From: Embiotoca jacksoni
Taxonomy: Eukaryota > Chordata > Actinopteri > Embiotocidae
Direction: 5' to 3'
NCBI GenBank assembly: GCA_022577435.1
Contig: JAKOON010000015.1
Coordinates: 11,854,830-11,918,829 of the forward strand
DNA: 64,000 nucleotides
Shown: piece by piece, positions 11,564 to 23,628 of the stretch
How the letters are laid out: each line of letters starts with the position of its first letter
Position numbering within the stretch: position 1 is the first letter of the stretch
Made by a program: the position numbers and the translations under genes
Notes under the pieces: generated by a model
Databases searched by the model: none
What the model saw: the letters and a program-made list of their open reading frames with translations, nothing else
Told to the model about the DNA's origin: nothing

Positions 11564-14500
11564 CTCAAAAAACACACACTCACCCATATTTTGTGACTGC
11601 TGCTTGTGACAGGCTGGATGCAGCCTGTCCTAATGCCAGTGTGTTCTCTTTTTTTATGGTTGCCTTTACATCACTGTCATCAGTGTCAACCGCTCTGTCT
11701 GCCGTTGCTGATGAAATTATTCTTTCAATAGCGCTACAGCTGCACCTGTGGCAGCACAGATGTGATTACTAAACTCACACTTTCTAACCACTTTTTCTTT
11801 GACCTTGCCTAATTTCTTCATTTCGTGCCTCCAATATTGACCACTTTTCTGTTTTAATTGTGCGATGTTTACAATACGCAGAAACAATTTTTTTTCATGT
11901 TGTTTGCATGACATTTACAAAACTAAAATCCACTGTTTTTGTTCACTCATCTCCTTTATTAACTGCTGTTTGTGTGTTTTTGCATATAATCAGGAGCTAG
12001 GAACAAACACACAGAACAACTTCAAGATGAATATATAGTGTATATCTGGTAAGTTCATACCTTGCTATTATCAATCCATTAGAATTAAAAAAATTCACTA
12101 TTATCTTCACAAAAGTATATATTAAGTTTGGATGCCATTCGAAGTAAGATATCTCTGGAGACTGGAGCAGGTTGTGTGTCTCCTTGGAAATGTATGAGAG
12201 AATGTGTGCCTTCCCTCAAATAGATTTCAGAGCTCTTAGCTGCTTTAAAATCTGCCGCTCTCCCTCCTCTCCCCTCCTGTTTGGCAAAGATACTATATAT
12301 GGGGATGAGAGCATGAATATGCTGTGTGAGACAGAATAGCCTTATTGATGGTATAATGTAGTGAAGCTTGTCATAACTTTGCAATATTTGGTTGGACTTG
12401 GATGAAACAAGGATGCTCGCATTTGCGTGATGAACTCTTGCCAGTGTAACAGAGACGACAAGAAAATGGCATGACAAAACATCAAAGAATTAAACACTTT
12501 GAAATATTGTTGCTTTTTTTAGACAGTCTATTTATGGCTGTCGTTATCTTGTATACAGCAAGTGATTTTCAATTCCGTGTGACCCAAAAAACACTACTTC
12601 CCAAAATCCCCATCCCACTGAGACCCTGGCTAAAAGACAAACAACTTCTGTCAGAACACAAGCCCTCTGTAGAGCTCCAGAAGCATCGTAATGCAGAAAA
12701 AATTCATGTCAAAGTACTCAAATAATAAGACTCTAAACTGCATCATGCTGAGTGTCGAAACTTCTTATTACAATCATATGACATTCTCCATGTGTATCAG
12801 CAAAACAATAAATCCCATTCACCTTAGAGAAAAATACAGAAATAAAGCCATGGAGCTGAGCCAATGCTATTTCCCAGTTTCCAGTTCAGCAGAGTGCCTG
12901 TCTTGCCTCTGGCTTGGCAGGCTGCACCAGCCTGCTTCATAAATACTGCACAACCAACGCTTGATGAAAACCCCCACTTCTCTCAGGTACAACTGCACTC
13001 TGGAGAGCTTCATTATCTACAGTACGGATAAACTGTAGCTACAAACTGTGTGTTTGAGTCAGAGAGAGACTTTGAGATAAGGGAGGGGAATGGGCAATAA
13101 CAAAATTATCAATTTGAATTTTTTTTTTTAAATGTCGTAAAATATTCGCTACATACTCATATCACCTGGACAGCATGCAGGGGCAGTAAGAGGCATTAGG
13201 AGATTTACGTTCTTTTGACCATGGTCCTATGTATGTTGTTTGCTGTACTGACTGTGTTGAAAACTCAGGCCCTCGTTCACACGTTCACAATTGCCTTCAT
13301 AGCTTACGTCATAGAGAGTAAAACACTTCTGACACGAATGAGTCATCAGCATTTTAACGCATTGTCACTGAACGACAGGTGTAGCGCTGCATAACATTAA
13401 TTAACACCTGGTAAAAGTGAAAAATAACATTAAATCATCAGCATTTGTTTCACTACTTTGAATAAACTTTTGTTTAAAATGTTGACACCCAAATAAAATG
13501 AGGGAAAGTAGATCTATTGCCCTAAATATCCAACAAAAAAAAGATTTCAGACAATCTACACCACATAATAATTCTGTTAGCTCTATTAAGATATTTCTAT
13601 TTTGATACATACCACATCCAGGCCACCGAAGATTTCTGATTGGATGCCATGTGCTCATTAAAATGTTTTTGTCAATAACGATACCACAAGATTCACAAAG
13701 TGAACAGTTTAACAACTCCTGAGCAAGGTGTATTTAATTTAGAGGTTACTATAACAACACTGTATCACACTACTTACAAGTTAACTCACATCAGGTAAAA
13801 CTAACTGAACCTCTGGTTAAACTAACTACCTAAAAACCAAATGTATAGTCATCTTTCTTTAGCTGAACAGTGACAGAGTATACGTGCAATGAATGTGTAA
13901 TGTAAATAAGGGATCACTGACAGTGATGAGCCAACAGACATTTATCACCTGACTGCAGCTATGATGTTTTAGCATGAACAGACAAAGTTTTAGTGACTGA
14001 CTGGTGAAGAAAGTTGATTATCGGAAAGTAAAGAGCATGACGAGGTGTACAGGACAAGATTCACAGTCAACTTCCTTTTGTTAAGTGTCCAGAAAATGAA
14101 ATTATACATCATCGTTGGATATCTATAACTACAGATGGTTGAAATATGTACTGTATGTTTACAGCTGCAGTGAATGAATAATCTGAAAGTTTTAATATTT
14201 TGACCGACTACTTTGAAAGCTAAAGTGCAGTTTAGTTGTTTGTGTTTCTCGCTCTCTGTGCTCCACATCAATCTCCATGTTCCTCCCACTGGTCCTACAG
14301 ATTAAACATGGAGGATAGGCTGCAGGGGGACACGCTGTCCTCAGCATCTGGTCAGCTGACAGTTTTTTTAAGTTTCAGAGATCAATTTGTCATCATTCCT
14401 GTTCCAGACGTGGCTGAGCCGAATGGTTAATGGAGCTGTTCTAATACAGATAGTCTACTAACTCAGTGTTCCCTGGAAACCAATTTGCAATGGACAACCA

Positions 14501-15159
14501 AGCATCAAGAGTCAGACAGCTGATGTGGGAACAGCTCGCACTTCCTGATGAGCGAATGAAACTTGTGACATGGGACAACGTGTGTAATTCCAGATCATGA
14601 GCGCTGCTGTAATAGGGCATCCGGTTGCCCATGATCATTCATAGACCAGGTACCACATCATGTAAACTCACTTATAATGCAAACACTAATGTTTGGCTTT
14701 TTAATGAAGGGCTAGATCTTTGGGTGTGCCTTTACAACTGGATAAGAGTGATTTGCCCGACTGCTTAAAAATGGCATCACATCTTGACTACAAACACCAA
14801 TAAAGGGATATTGATCCAAAATAAAGAGAATGAGATATTTTTGTTTTCTTTAATCAAGATATTCATCAGTCTTTTTTTGGCTTATCAAAAAGAATCTCAC
14901 TAAAATCTACAATACAAACACCTAGATGGAAAATTAGACCACTGCAAAAATCTGGTTTAAAATAGGAATTTCAAATAATAAAATGTACTATAAATGCTCA
15001 CCTGAAGTGCTGTTTTACTGACTTAACTTTTTTAGTGACTCATAAACGCTTGTTTGCATTTTCTCTGTAATTCTACTTCTCTATTACTTGAAGCATTTTC
15101 TAAGCAGTGATTAGAAACTGGCCTTTATCATTGTGATCTGTGGTGATAAGTGTGCCATT

Positions 15160-15422
15160 GGCTTCTTGTGGTCGAGGCAGATGGCCGCCCACCTCTGAGC
15201 CTGGTTCTGTCGGAGGTTTCTTCCTGTTAAAAGGGAGTTTTTCCTTCCCACTGCCGGAAGTTTTTCTTCCCCAAAGGAGAGTTTTTTACCTCCCAGCGGC
15301 TCACGTGGGGATTGTTGAATTGTTGTGTTCTTCTGTATAATATTGTTAAGCTCTGTTGTAAGGACTTCACTTTGTTTAGTGCCCTGAAATAACCTATAGT
15401 GTTGTGATTTGGTGCTATATTC
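15160..15422 (+). mobile_element. L2-clade LINE 3' UTR/tail fragment
   Basis: It contains the conserved teleost L2 3'-end phrases TGGTCGAGGCAGATGGCC, GAGCCTGGTTCTGTCGGAGG, TTCCTGTTAAAAGGGAG and, at the end, GTTGTGATTTGGTGCTATAT. The segment around 15245-15300 is partly duplicated or rearranged (two GGAGAGTTTTT-like pieces). It is the same family as the longer copy at 48.0-49.4 kb, in the same orientation. There is no coding sequence. Confidence 0.75.
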
Positions 15423-16610
15423 ATACATGAAAATGTAATTGGTGTTAAACTGAACAATGTTTGAGTAAACAAAAATATAAAATCCATGTGAACATCATTT
15501 TAAAATGATCGGCCTCTTTAAAAATGAAGCGTATATAAAATAGCTACGGAGTATGAAGGCTAGTGTGCAGGCACAAACAAGGTAGTGACCTCAAAGAAAC
15601 CTCATAACAGAGTATTAAAGTGTAAACTATAATTACAGCACAAATCAATCCATTCATTTGCTCCCATTAAGCTCTTTCTTCTCAGTCACATTTTCTTTCC
15701 CTCCCGTGTCTCAAAATCCACAAATGAAATCAGGGTAAACTTGAGGAAAAAGACTACCATAACCAGGCCTATGCTGCCTCTTTAGCTATAAGTCATACAT
15801 GGATGCTGATCAGTATCCGCTCACCCACCCAGGATGATCACTGAATCCCAGCAGTACATACGTGTGCATGGATTACCATTTCTATTTCCATGTGGTGATG
15901 ACATTGAAGGTTCGGAACGTAGTACTTCCTCATTACATTATTTTTTGTTCTCAGTTTGTCACCAGAGGGCATGAGAACAAATGAGGGCAAAGACCAGGAG
16001 AGTAGAACAGCAGGTAGCCTTCATTAAAGGATGACAGGTGACTTTTGTGATATCAAATACATTATTTCGTTAGCTTTTTCTTTCTTTTTTTTTTCTATCA
16101 AGCTCACTTTTACCAAGAGAATTATTGTTCTTCAGGGATGTCTAAGCTCAAAACAAAAACTTGATTTGGGGCTAATTCTGCAGGGCATGTGACATGGTTT
16201 ATAGTGCTTTAAATTCCAACCCACCCCCCCTTTAAAAAAAAATTAATGCTCAACTTTCTGTAAATCTTAGCTTGACCCTTAAAAGTGTACTCAGGTCATA
16301 TCCACAATTTCAAAGTAGATGAAGTATTCATTAGTTCAGTATTGAGGTGGAGTTTAACAGTCTTGATTAAACAGATTAAGAAATACAGTACAGAAATGGG
16401 AGTTTAAAAAAAAAAAAAAAACAGTTTAAGAAAATATGTCCAGAAGTTTAAGTTGGATGACAGAGCTCTGCTTCAATGTCCACTGAACCAGAATTTAAAG
16501 TAGAAAACATCTACTTCATTCGTGGATTTTGGACACATCATGTGCAGCATAATAAACATCTTCCCATGTATCACTATACCATCCTTTATGTTCTATACAA
16601 TGTGAGTCTC

Positions 16611-16618
16611 TCTCCTCC

Positions 16619-16650
<32 letters not shown>

Positions 16651-16654
16651 AAAA
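16611..16654. repeat. (CCT)n-C20-A14 tract
   Basis: CTC/CCT units lead into twenty C (16621-16640) and then fourteen A (16641-16654). Confidence 0.95.
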
Positions 16655-17347
16655 GCCCAAGGACAATTATTGATAAGTCCTATCCTATTTAAGCACTATG
16701 CCAAATCCTCTCTGCTGTTATTTCTTTCTGCCATAACGATAGCATGCAACCCAAGAGGCTCCATAATGTGTAAAGTCTGGCACCCCACCACTGGCAGTGC
16801 AGCAACCAGGATAAGCAGAGGCTTTCAAAATATTTAGATGTGACTTCACACCTATGCATGCGCGCACACACGCTCACAGGCACACAGTAACTTGGCATGA
16901 TAAATGCACCACCCATTTGCTTGTCACCAGCACCGACACAGCGCAGAGCTCAATGATGATGACCAAATTAACAGCAGTGTCCGAGAAAAGGCAAACTGCA
17001 GTGTTTGAAGGATAAAGAGGATGTTGCAATTCAAAACACCAAAGAAGGCATAAATCATAAAAATTGCTACAAGAATAGCGATCAGCCTGATAAACTATAG
17101 CTTTGATATGGGGGCATGTGGAGCAAACACGCCATTATTATTATTATAAGAATAATCCTTGTTATTACATTCTGTTATTCCGGATGGTCCGATGTAATGA
17201 ACGAAACGCGCGTAAAACTGCCACACATGCCATCAGAGAAAGAGACAGGATGGCAAAAAGCGTTACAGGCCTATAGTGGTTAAAAGGTCACAGCAGTAAC
17301 AAAACATCCAATCTGGTCTGCTTCAGACGGCCAAAGCTGGATCTTAC

Positions 17348-18256
17348 CTGGTCCCGCGGAATGCAAGGCAGCGAAGTCCTGCGGTGGGACTTGCTCTGAC
17401 TGTGAGCCATCATTTCCGAGGCCGCTATGGAGCTGGACCTCCGTCTCCTTTTGAAGACAGGGATGTCCTCCTCCTTCGCCCCGGTCACAGAGCCACAGCA
17501 CCCCGTCCCGCTGGTCCCTGAGGCCGGCAAGAGCCGGTCAGCATACCTCGCAAGCAAAACCCCCAGCAGTCCCAGCAGGTAGGCCAGGTAGGGTCTCCAA
17601 CTGGCCCGGACTCTGTTTAGAGAGACTAAGGAGACGGTCCTGATGACGCTAATAAAGAGGAGGATGGACACTCCCTGACCCAGCCGGACGACCAGCAGAG
17701 CCCCGCTGCCCAGGCAGCCGAGGACTACCAGGGTTGCGGGGAAAGACAGCAGCTGCTCCTCGGCGCCGCGCAGGAGGGACTGTGCTGCGGCTTCACCCAA
17801 GTGGCACACCGCTAACAAAAACACTGCGGTACGGATGAGCAGCCCGCAGCGAATCAGATACAGCCCGACCCAGAAGAAGGCACATACGAGTGTAAAAACG
17901 GGGTAGACGCAGTAGCACGCAGTCAGAAGCAGCTCCACTGCGCAGCCCGCCGCGAAATGAAGACGAGAGCCGGAGCCGCTGCTATTTCCGTTGCTGCTGC
18001 TGCTGCTGCCTGCATCCCAGTCGACCAATCTGAGCAGCAGAGCGAGAATAACGGAGATGGAGGCAACGCAGACCGCAGACGACACTCCTCGGCAAGTCCA
18101 TGTCACGGCGAGTCTCAGCCACGACTGGCTCCCTGCGTCCTGGTTCAACGGGGTGACACATGTCTTCACGTAGCCGTTGCGCTCCAACGCTGCCCGGGGA
18201 TATTTTTCATGAGCGCTTCTTGATGAACCTCTGTCGCTGTCTGCCTCCAAGGCCAT
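17348..18256 (-). CDS. pde3a: pde3a exon 1: N-terminal membrane region of cGMP-inhibited 3',5'-cyclic phosphodiesterase 3A
   Basis: First coding exon of PDE3A, which hydrolyses cAMP (inhibited by cGMP) at internal membranes. The 303 codons start at an ATG with A at -3 and G at +4, and an in-frame TGA lies just upstream (18266-18268). The exon ends in phase 0 at a CAG/GTAAGA donor, with the intron beginning at 17347. Residues 26-37 (RNGYVKTCVTPL) match the PDE3 N-terminal motif. About six hydrophobic segments follow (roughly 57-77, 105-130, 135-152, 171-190, 194-213, 221-240). Next come the Arg/Ser cluster RRRRSSS (270-276) and SHRRTSLPCIPRDQ (290-303), both regulatory phosphorylation regions in this family. 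The stretch RTVSLVSLNR..WRPYLAYL (206-227) and IPVFKRRRRSSS favour PDE3A over PDE3B. Residues 84-96 are a Ser/Gly/Asn low-complexity insert. The catalytic HD domain is encoded by later exons at lower coordinates or outside the window; none was recognised here. The exon is CpG-rich, unlike its AT-rich surroundings. Confidence 0.93.
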
Positions 18257-18760
18257 CGTTATCAGTCAAGCGGAATGCTGCACTGACTGTCCGGTAAAAT
18301 AATAGATTTAGTCTGACGGTCTCAGGCTACATATTCTTCCAATAATTTCCATGACAATGCATGTAGTCCGTGCACAGCTGACACAAAAAACACCGGTCAG
18401 GGATGTTTGCATCCAAAACTAAAGTTTGCACATCATTCAGAAACTGCGGAATTGCAGGTTGCACAACTTTATCTTTCAGTTTTGTAGTTCAGAACTTCCC
18501 TATTATTTGGTCCACTGTTGAGTTGTCCCTGGTAGTCAACCAGTGAACCAAAAAAGCAACCCCTGGCGTTTCACACATCTAGGCCACTGCCTCCACCCCT
18601 CCACATAGTCTCTCTCTCACCCTCTCTCTCTTTCTCTCCCCTCCCACTAAACACTATCCCTTTTTTGTGCCGCTCCGGTGATTCCTTCGTCACGTTTCAG
18701 CTCTCCACCACGTTTCTCCTCATTCTGCAGGCTGCCCTGGATGTGACTCAGTTCACAATG
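18257..18760 (-). promoter_or_regulatory. pde3a 5' UTR and proximal promoter area (boundaries approximate)
   Basis: This is the segment directly upstream of the pde3a start codon. The adjoining exon and its first tens of bases are CpG-rich. A CT-rich tract (about 18609-18650 on the plus strand, so AG-rich in the gene's sense) lies some 350-400 bases upstream. I see no convincing TATA box at a useful distance. The transcription start cannot be placed from sequence alone; the call rests on position and base composition. Confidence 0.4.
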
Positions 18761-20099
18761 GATGGATGCCATGTTTACATGAAGATTTCCTGACTTGTTC
18801 TGGAAGATGAAGCAGCTCATTAAGAGACTTAACTATGGTAATGCTATAATACATTTTAGAGGTACAGTACAATGTCAATATGACAGGACACCGAAAATGG
18901 ATATCATACTTGCACCGCACAACTTTAAACATGATCATTTATCATTTGTTATTTTTCCAGTGTCTTCACTGGCTGGACATTACTTACTTCACTCTCCTTT
19001 TGTGACACGTGCCTAAAGGCACGAGTCATGGATGTAAAATATATGTTCTTCTTGAAACAAAGACATCAAAATAAAAAGCACAATCCAACAAACAGTAGAC
19101 GTTTTTCTCTCTCCTAATAATCATCTTGCTAGCCATGATTTTATTTCTGGATTAAAATCCTAAATCACATTATCCTCTCCTCCTGTGTGGCAGATCGGGA
19201 TAGGACAAGTTAGTAGCCTTCACCTGTTTGCCCTACATTTTATGAGAGGATTAAAAAGGATGCACTGCAATTACATAAAGTTATTTCAAGTCTGTCATCT
19301 CTTTCTGTTGTAATATCAGTTCAGCAAAGTCAAATAAACTAGTACTCTAGATTACAAAGCATTACGAGTTTACTATCTCTGATTTCCTGAAAAAGAAGTC
19401 AGAAAATGTCAGTCTAATAAATTAGATACAGTTTGTTTTGTGTATGAATGCGAAAGAGATCTATGAGGTTTCTTCTTAGTTTGTGTTGTGATGTAACATA
19501 ATTTACAGTGGTATTACACAACATGGGTCAGTGCAATCAGTCATGAGCAATCAGGGCCTAAATCTCCTGTTTTAGTCATCCTATCACAGTGAACCAGTGG
19601 ACATTTGCCAGTATGAATTGTTCATTGGTATTTAATCTGGTTTGGATGTCAGAGGAAAGACAATTTGATACGCAAGAAGCGTAATAGTTAAGTTTGACTT
19701 TCCTTTCACTCTAGTTTGATTTTGTATACCTGTTGACATCATTCCAAGGTGACAAACAACTTTACAGCCACAGTCCACATTTGAGTGGTAAAACAATGTT
19801 TCCACTTACAGTTATTTTGCCTTCGCTCATTGTTTACACGTTAGTCACCAACTTGTGACCATGTCAAAGAAAAAAAATAACATTGCAATATGTGGTATAC
19901 TGGTTACCACAGGGTTGAGCCCTGTCTTTGTGGTTCATCACCACAAACCCTGTAAATTACATTTGGCAATGGTAACCATTATGATAACATGCTTTATCCT
20001 TTGCACTCAGAGATGTTGTCCAGACACACTCCTCCAGTTGTACTGAGGAAGTGTTGTAACAGTGTCATCTATCATTGGGAAGTGCTTTAAGAGGAATGG

Positions 20100-20100
<1 letters not shown>

Positions 20101-20195
<95 letters not shown>
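20101..20195. repeat. (TG)n microsatellite, about 47 units
   Basis: Pure TG run of 95 bp. Confidence 0.98.
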
Positions 20196-20196
<1 letters not shown>

Positions 20197-22438
20197 GTGT
20201 GCGCAAGTGTTTCATCAGGCTGTCTGTATGAGGTTGCTTGCACATTCACACTCATGCATCATGATACATATTTATACTGTCATCGTATGTAAACATTCTA
20301 TTTTCTGCTCTGGCTTGTCAGAGTGGATTATAGGACTTCCTTCCGAAATGTTCCTGCACACTTTTGTAATGTCTCTGGTGTATACTTAGATGTACTTGAG
20401 GAGAGATTTTCATTAAAATAAAAGGTAAAACCTCACAGAAACAGAAGTGAAAGGCATCCAAAAGGATTGATTTTGATAACTCAAAATCTGTGTCTTTAGG
20501 ATATAGACCACTTAATATAGAACTCCAAACATTTTATTGACAGATGGTTGCCATTTTATATAAAACACAGTAAAAATGTATGCGAAGTACTAGACCAGTA
20601 TCAATCATTGGCACAGTACAGTATGATGAACAAAAATAACAGTCTAAAAATGTTATTATGGCTGGTTAATTAGCTTTATCAAGACCTCTGGGGTCTGAAG
20701 ACTTGGCCAAGCACAAAGAGAGAGGTTCTATACATCTACACTGATACTGACACTTAATCAAGAGTAACTTTGGATTTTGTCTTCCCAAGAAAGAAAATAA
20801 CAATACAATTAAACCTTTGGTTCAAGCAGTAATGAGCTAAGGATTTAAAACTGTGTCTCACACATGCACCCGCACACACACATACAAACATATGAATACA
20901 CAATGCATGGTTACACTTTTCACCGACACGAATACAACCTTGTTGTTTCTTGGATAAACGTCTGCATTTAAGACATTAGACACAGACATAGATTGTGTTC
21001 CTGTTGTTGTTGTTGTTTTTGCATAATAGCACACACCTATTGTTCATGTTCTGACACACAGGGCTAGTAAGACATCATGGGCTAGTTGTTTGGCTGCCAG
21101 AGAAAACAGACTGCCTGTGCCTGTTAAAAGAAAACCTATGTGTGTGTGTGCGTGCGTGTGTGTGACATGTGTGCCCCTGACTGACTTCATGCATCTGAGT
21201 TTGTGTACATGTGCAAATGTGAGGAGAGAGGAGGGACTGTGTCTCCGGGGGCTGTGCAGCAGTGAGATGACTGTTCTCTCTCACCTCTTTCCTCTGCCTT
21301 TCAATGTTTTGCTAAGCACCAGAAATATTATTTGAAGGTGCTGCTTTGACCCTTTCCTGCTCTGAGGGGGAAACTCTACTTGTGCCCGTGGCCCCTCTGC
21401 AGTTTTGGGTGCAGTGGCACACTCAAACAGTGACTGAGGAGACCCTGTAATCCAAAGTCACACCCTTCACTGCTCTAAACAAAGCACACCAAATTAGTTA
21501 TCGCCTGAGGATGTCACGGAAAAAGCTGAGTTAGATCATACTAGAGGTTCAGAAAGAAGCATCTCTCACACAAGACTTGTAATATCATGGAGGCCGAAAA
21601 CTGTGCAGTTGTAATGATTTTCTGTGTTTGTTTTTGTATGCGGGGTGGGGGCTTTAAAGACATATGAAAGTTAAAAAAAAAAAAATACACACATACGCTG
21701 AGCATACCGCAAATCTCTTTAAGTGCTGCTCTACAATATTAAGGCTCAGTTTCATGATTTTGGGACCTCAACTTCTGGGCAAACTAATTTTGATGCCCAC
21801 TCAAACATGTATAAATACAGTTTTAAATGTTAGGTAAAAAATTGCATTAGTTAAAAATACGACCAACATCATATGTATTTTATTTTAAAGAATGAACTAG
21901 AGCAGGTCATGTGACCTATGTAAAAGTCCAGGAACTGTATCTCAAAGTTTCACAATGATAAGAAAATGACAGATATGTTAAATCATGTCTCACTGTGGAG
22001 TAAGCAAACAAATGTTTACATTCAATATTACTCATCAAAATTATTTTATGTGTCCGCTGACAAATGCTAAATTGATTTCTATCTTCATAAAACATTTCTG
22101 TGGAAGATTCTTTTTTTAAATTTTTTAATCAATTACTGTTTATGTCCATGTTTACTTACAGTATTCTTTGTATCTGCCCTTGTTGGCAATGAAATGTGTG
22201 TAAGAGACATGTATACATAAGACACACAAATTGGGGACCCAACTCGGACCAAAAAAATTTCCAATGGGGACCTTTAAAACCCATTGAAAAAAATTACAGT
22301 TTGTTTTTTGGATATAAATTGGAAAACTGCCTGAATGCTACTCTTCACACATTTTGAAGCAGGGACATTGTATTCTCAACTAAAGCTTCAAAAAGAAGAA
22401 CAAATCAATCTTGTAAATTGAGGAACGTGGTAGGATGA

Positions 22439-22952
22439 AACTGCAACCCATTATCATGACAAAGTGTGAAATAGACACGCCGGTCCACTACAGCAAAATG
22501 TTAAACAGTCTTTGAACCATCTAGGCGTTACAGTTACAGATTTTGAAAGCATGAACCTTACATGTATGTAAATGTCATGCGACACGGGATCATGTGACCA
22601 ACATGGCAATAAAGGACACTTTTTTTGTGGTATTTAGAGGCAGGAGGGGTGGCATGGTGACATTTGTCATAGACGGCCATGTGGGACAATAAAATTCGAG
22701 TCCAGGAATTGACTAAGTTTTTCTTGAGTTGTTTTTTGTTTTATAACCCCACCATGTTGTTTTTCCTATAACTTTAATTTTCCTGTAAATCACATGGCTC
22801 TATGCATGCAGTAGCTTTAATTTTCATCTATTATAGGAAAACGTGTAACATTCATGCTTAGACAGGCCAAAGCGTGGCTATTTCACATTTTGCTGTAGTG
22901 GATCGGCATGTCTATTTCACGCTTTCCTGTGATACAGCGTTGCAAACTGTCC
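22439..22952. mobile_element. Unnamed inverted-repeat (MITE-like) element, copy A
   Basis: The arm at 22441-22502 and the arm at 22886-22950 are imperfect reverse complements. The core ATAGACACGCCGGTCCACTA pairs with its counterpart at 22888-22917 with two mismatches over 33 bases. The pairing extends outward through GTGTGAAATAG/CTATTTCACGC to GCAAC/GTTGC. About 385 bp of AT-rich non-coding sequence separates the arms. Copy B at 51.6 kb shares both arms. I do not recognise the family. Confidence 0.6.
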
Positions 22953-23568
22953 TCTTAAGCCATTAGTGCAAAGTTACGTTTTAAGGTTAAGTGATCTCTA
23001 GTGGTTGAATAGATAATGACAATATGGTGACTTGGGTAACTCGTAATTTAATTGAATGACCTTCAAACTTACGTGTAATAACCATGACCTCTTAACATCG
23101 TATTACATTGTGGTGGCCCATTAATTGTGTTTTCTTCATTTGGCTATTAGGGCACTGAAAACCCTGGAATCCTAAAATATTGTAAAATATCTTTTTAAGC
23201 AATGAGAAATGCATAAACTGTTTTCTATGTTTAAGATACAACATGTATCTTCGAAGATTTTGATATCTACTAAACTTTTCACTTTCCACACTTGCGGTCC
23301 TTAAATTTAGCTGAGACAACCATAATTGTGTGGTTGTCTCTTCGATGTTAAATAGTGTGAAATTGCTTGGTGGGACCACCAGCAAACTATGGAATTTATT
23401 CTGTTTATTTCATTTGGTAAAACTGCTTTGCAAAATAGGAAAATATAAAACCATAAAAACCATATGATGGATTAGGAGCTGTTTATGAAATAGAGCAGCA
23501 AAAATGTAACATTTTGGCCTGCTCTCACCACTAATGACTTGAGACATTTAGGTCAAATATCCATATAG

Positions 23569-23571
<3 letters not shown>

Positions 23572-23627
<56 letters not shown>
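23572..23627. repeat. (TG)n microsatellite, 28 units
   Basis: Pure TG run. Confidence 0.97.

Positions 23628-23628
<1 letters not shown>

Larger units (their letters stand above)
8523..17347. other. Probable 5' part of pde3a intron 1; only repeats recognised
   Basis: Apart from the simple repeats and the L2 tail listed separately, this is AT-rich non-coding sequence. I looked on the minus strand for the segment that follows exon 1 in PDE3 proteins and did not find it. Intron 1 therefore probably runs past the left edge of the window. Confidence 0.5.

Noticed and set aside
17957..18223. Open frame of 88 codons on plus, opposite pde3a exon 1
   Set aside because: It is the antisense shadow of the GC-rich coding exon; its Ala/Ser-rich translation matches nothing and the minus-strand frame is clearly PDE3A.
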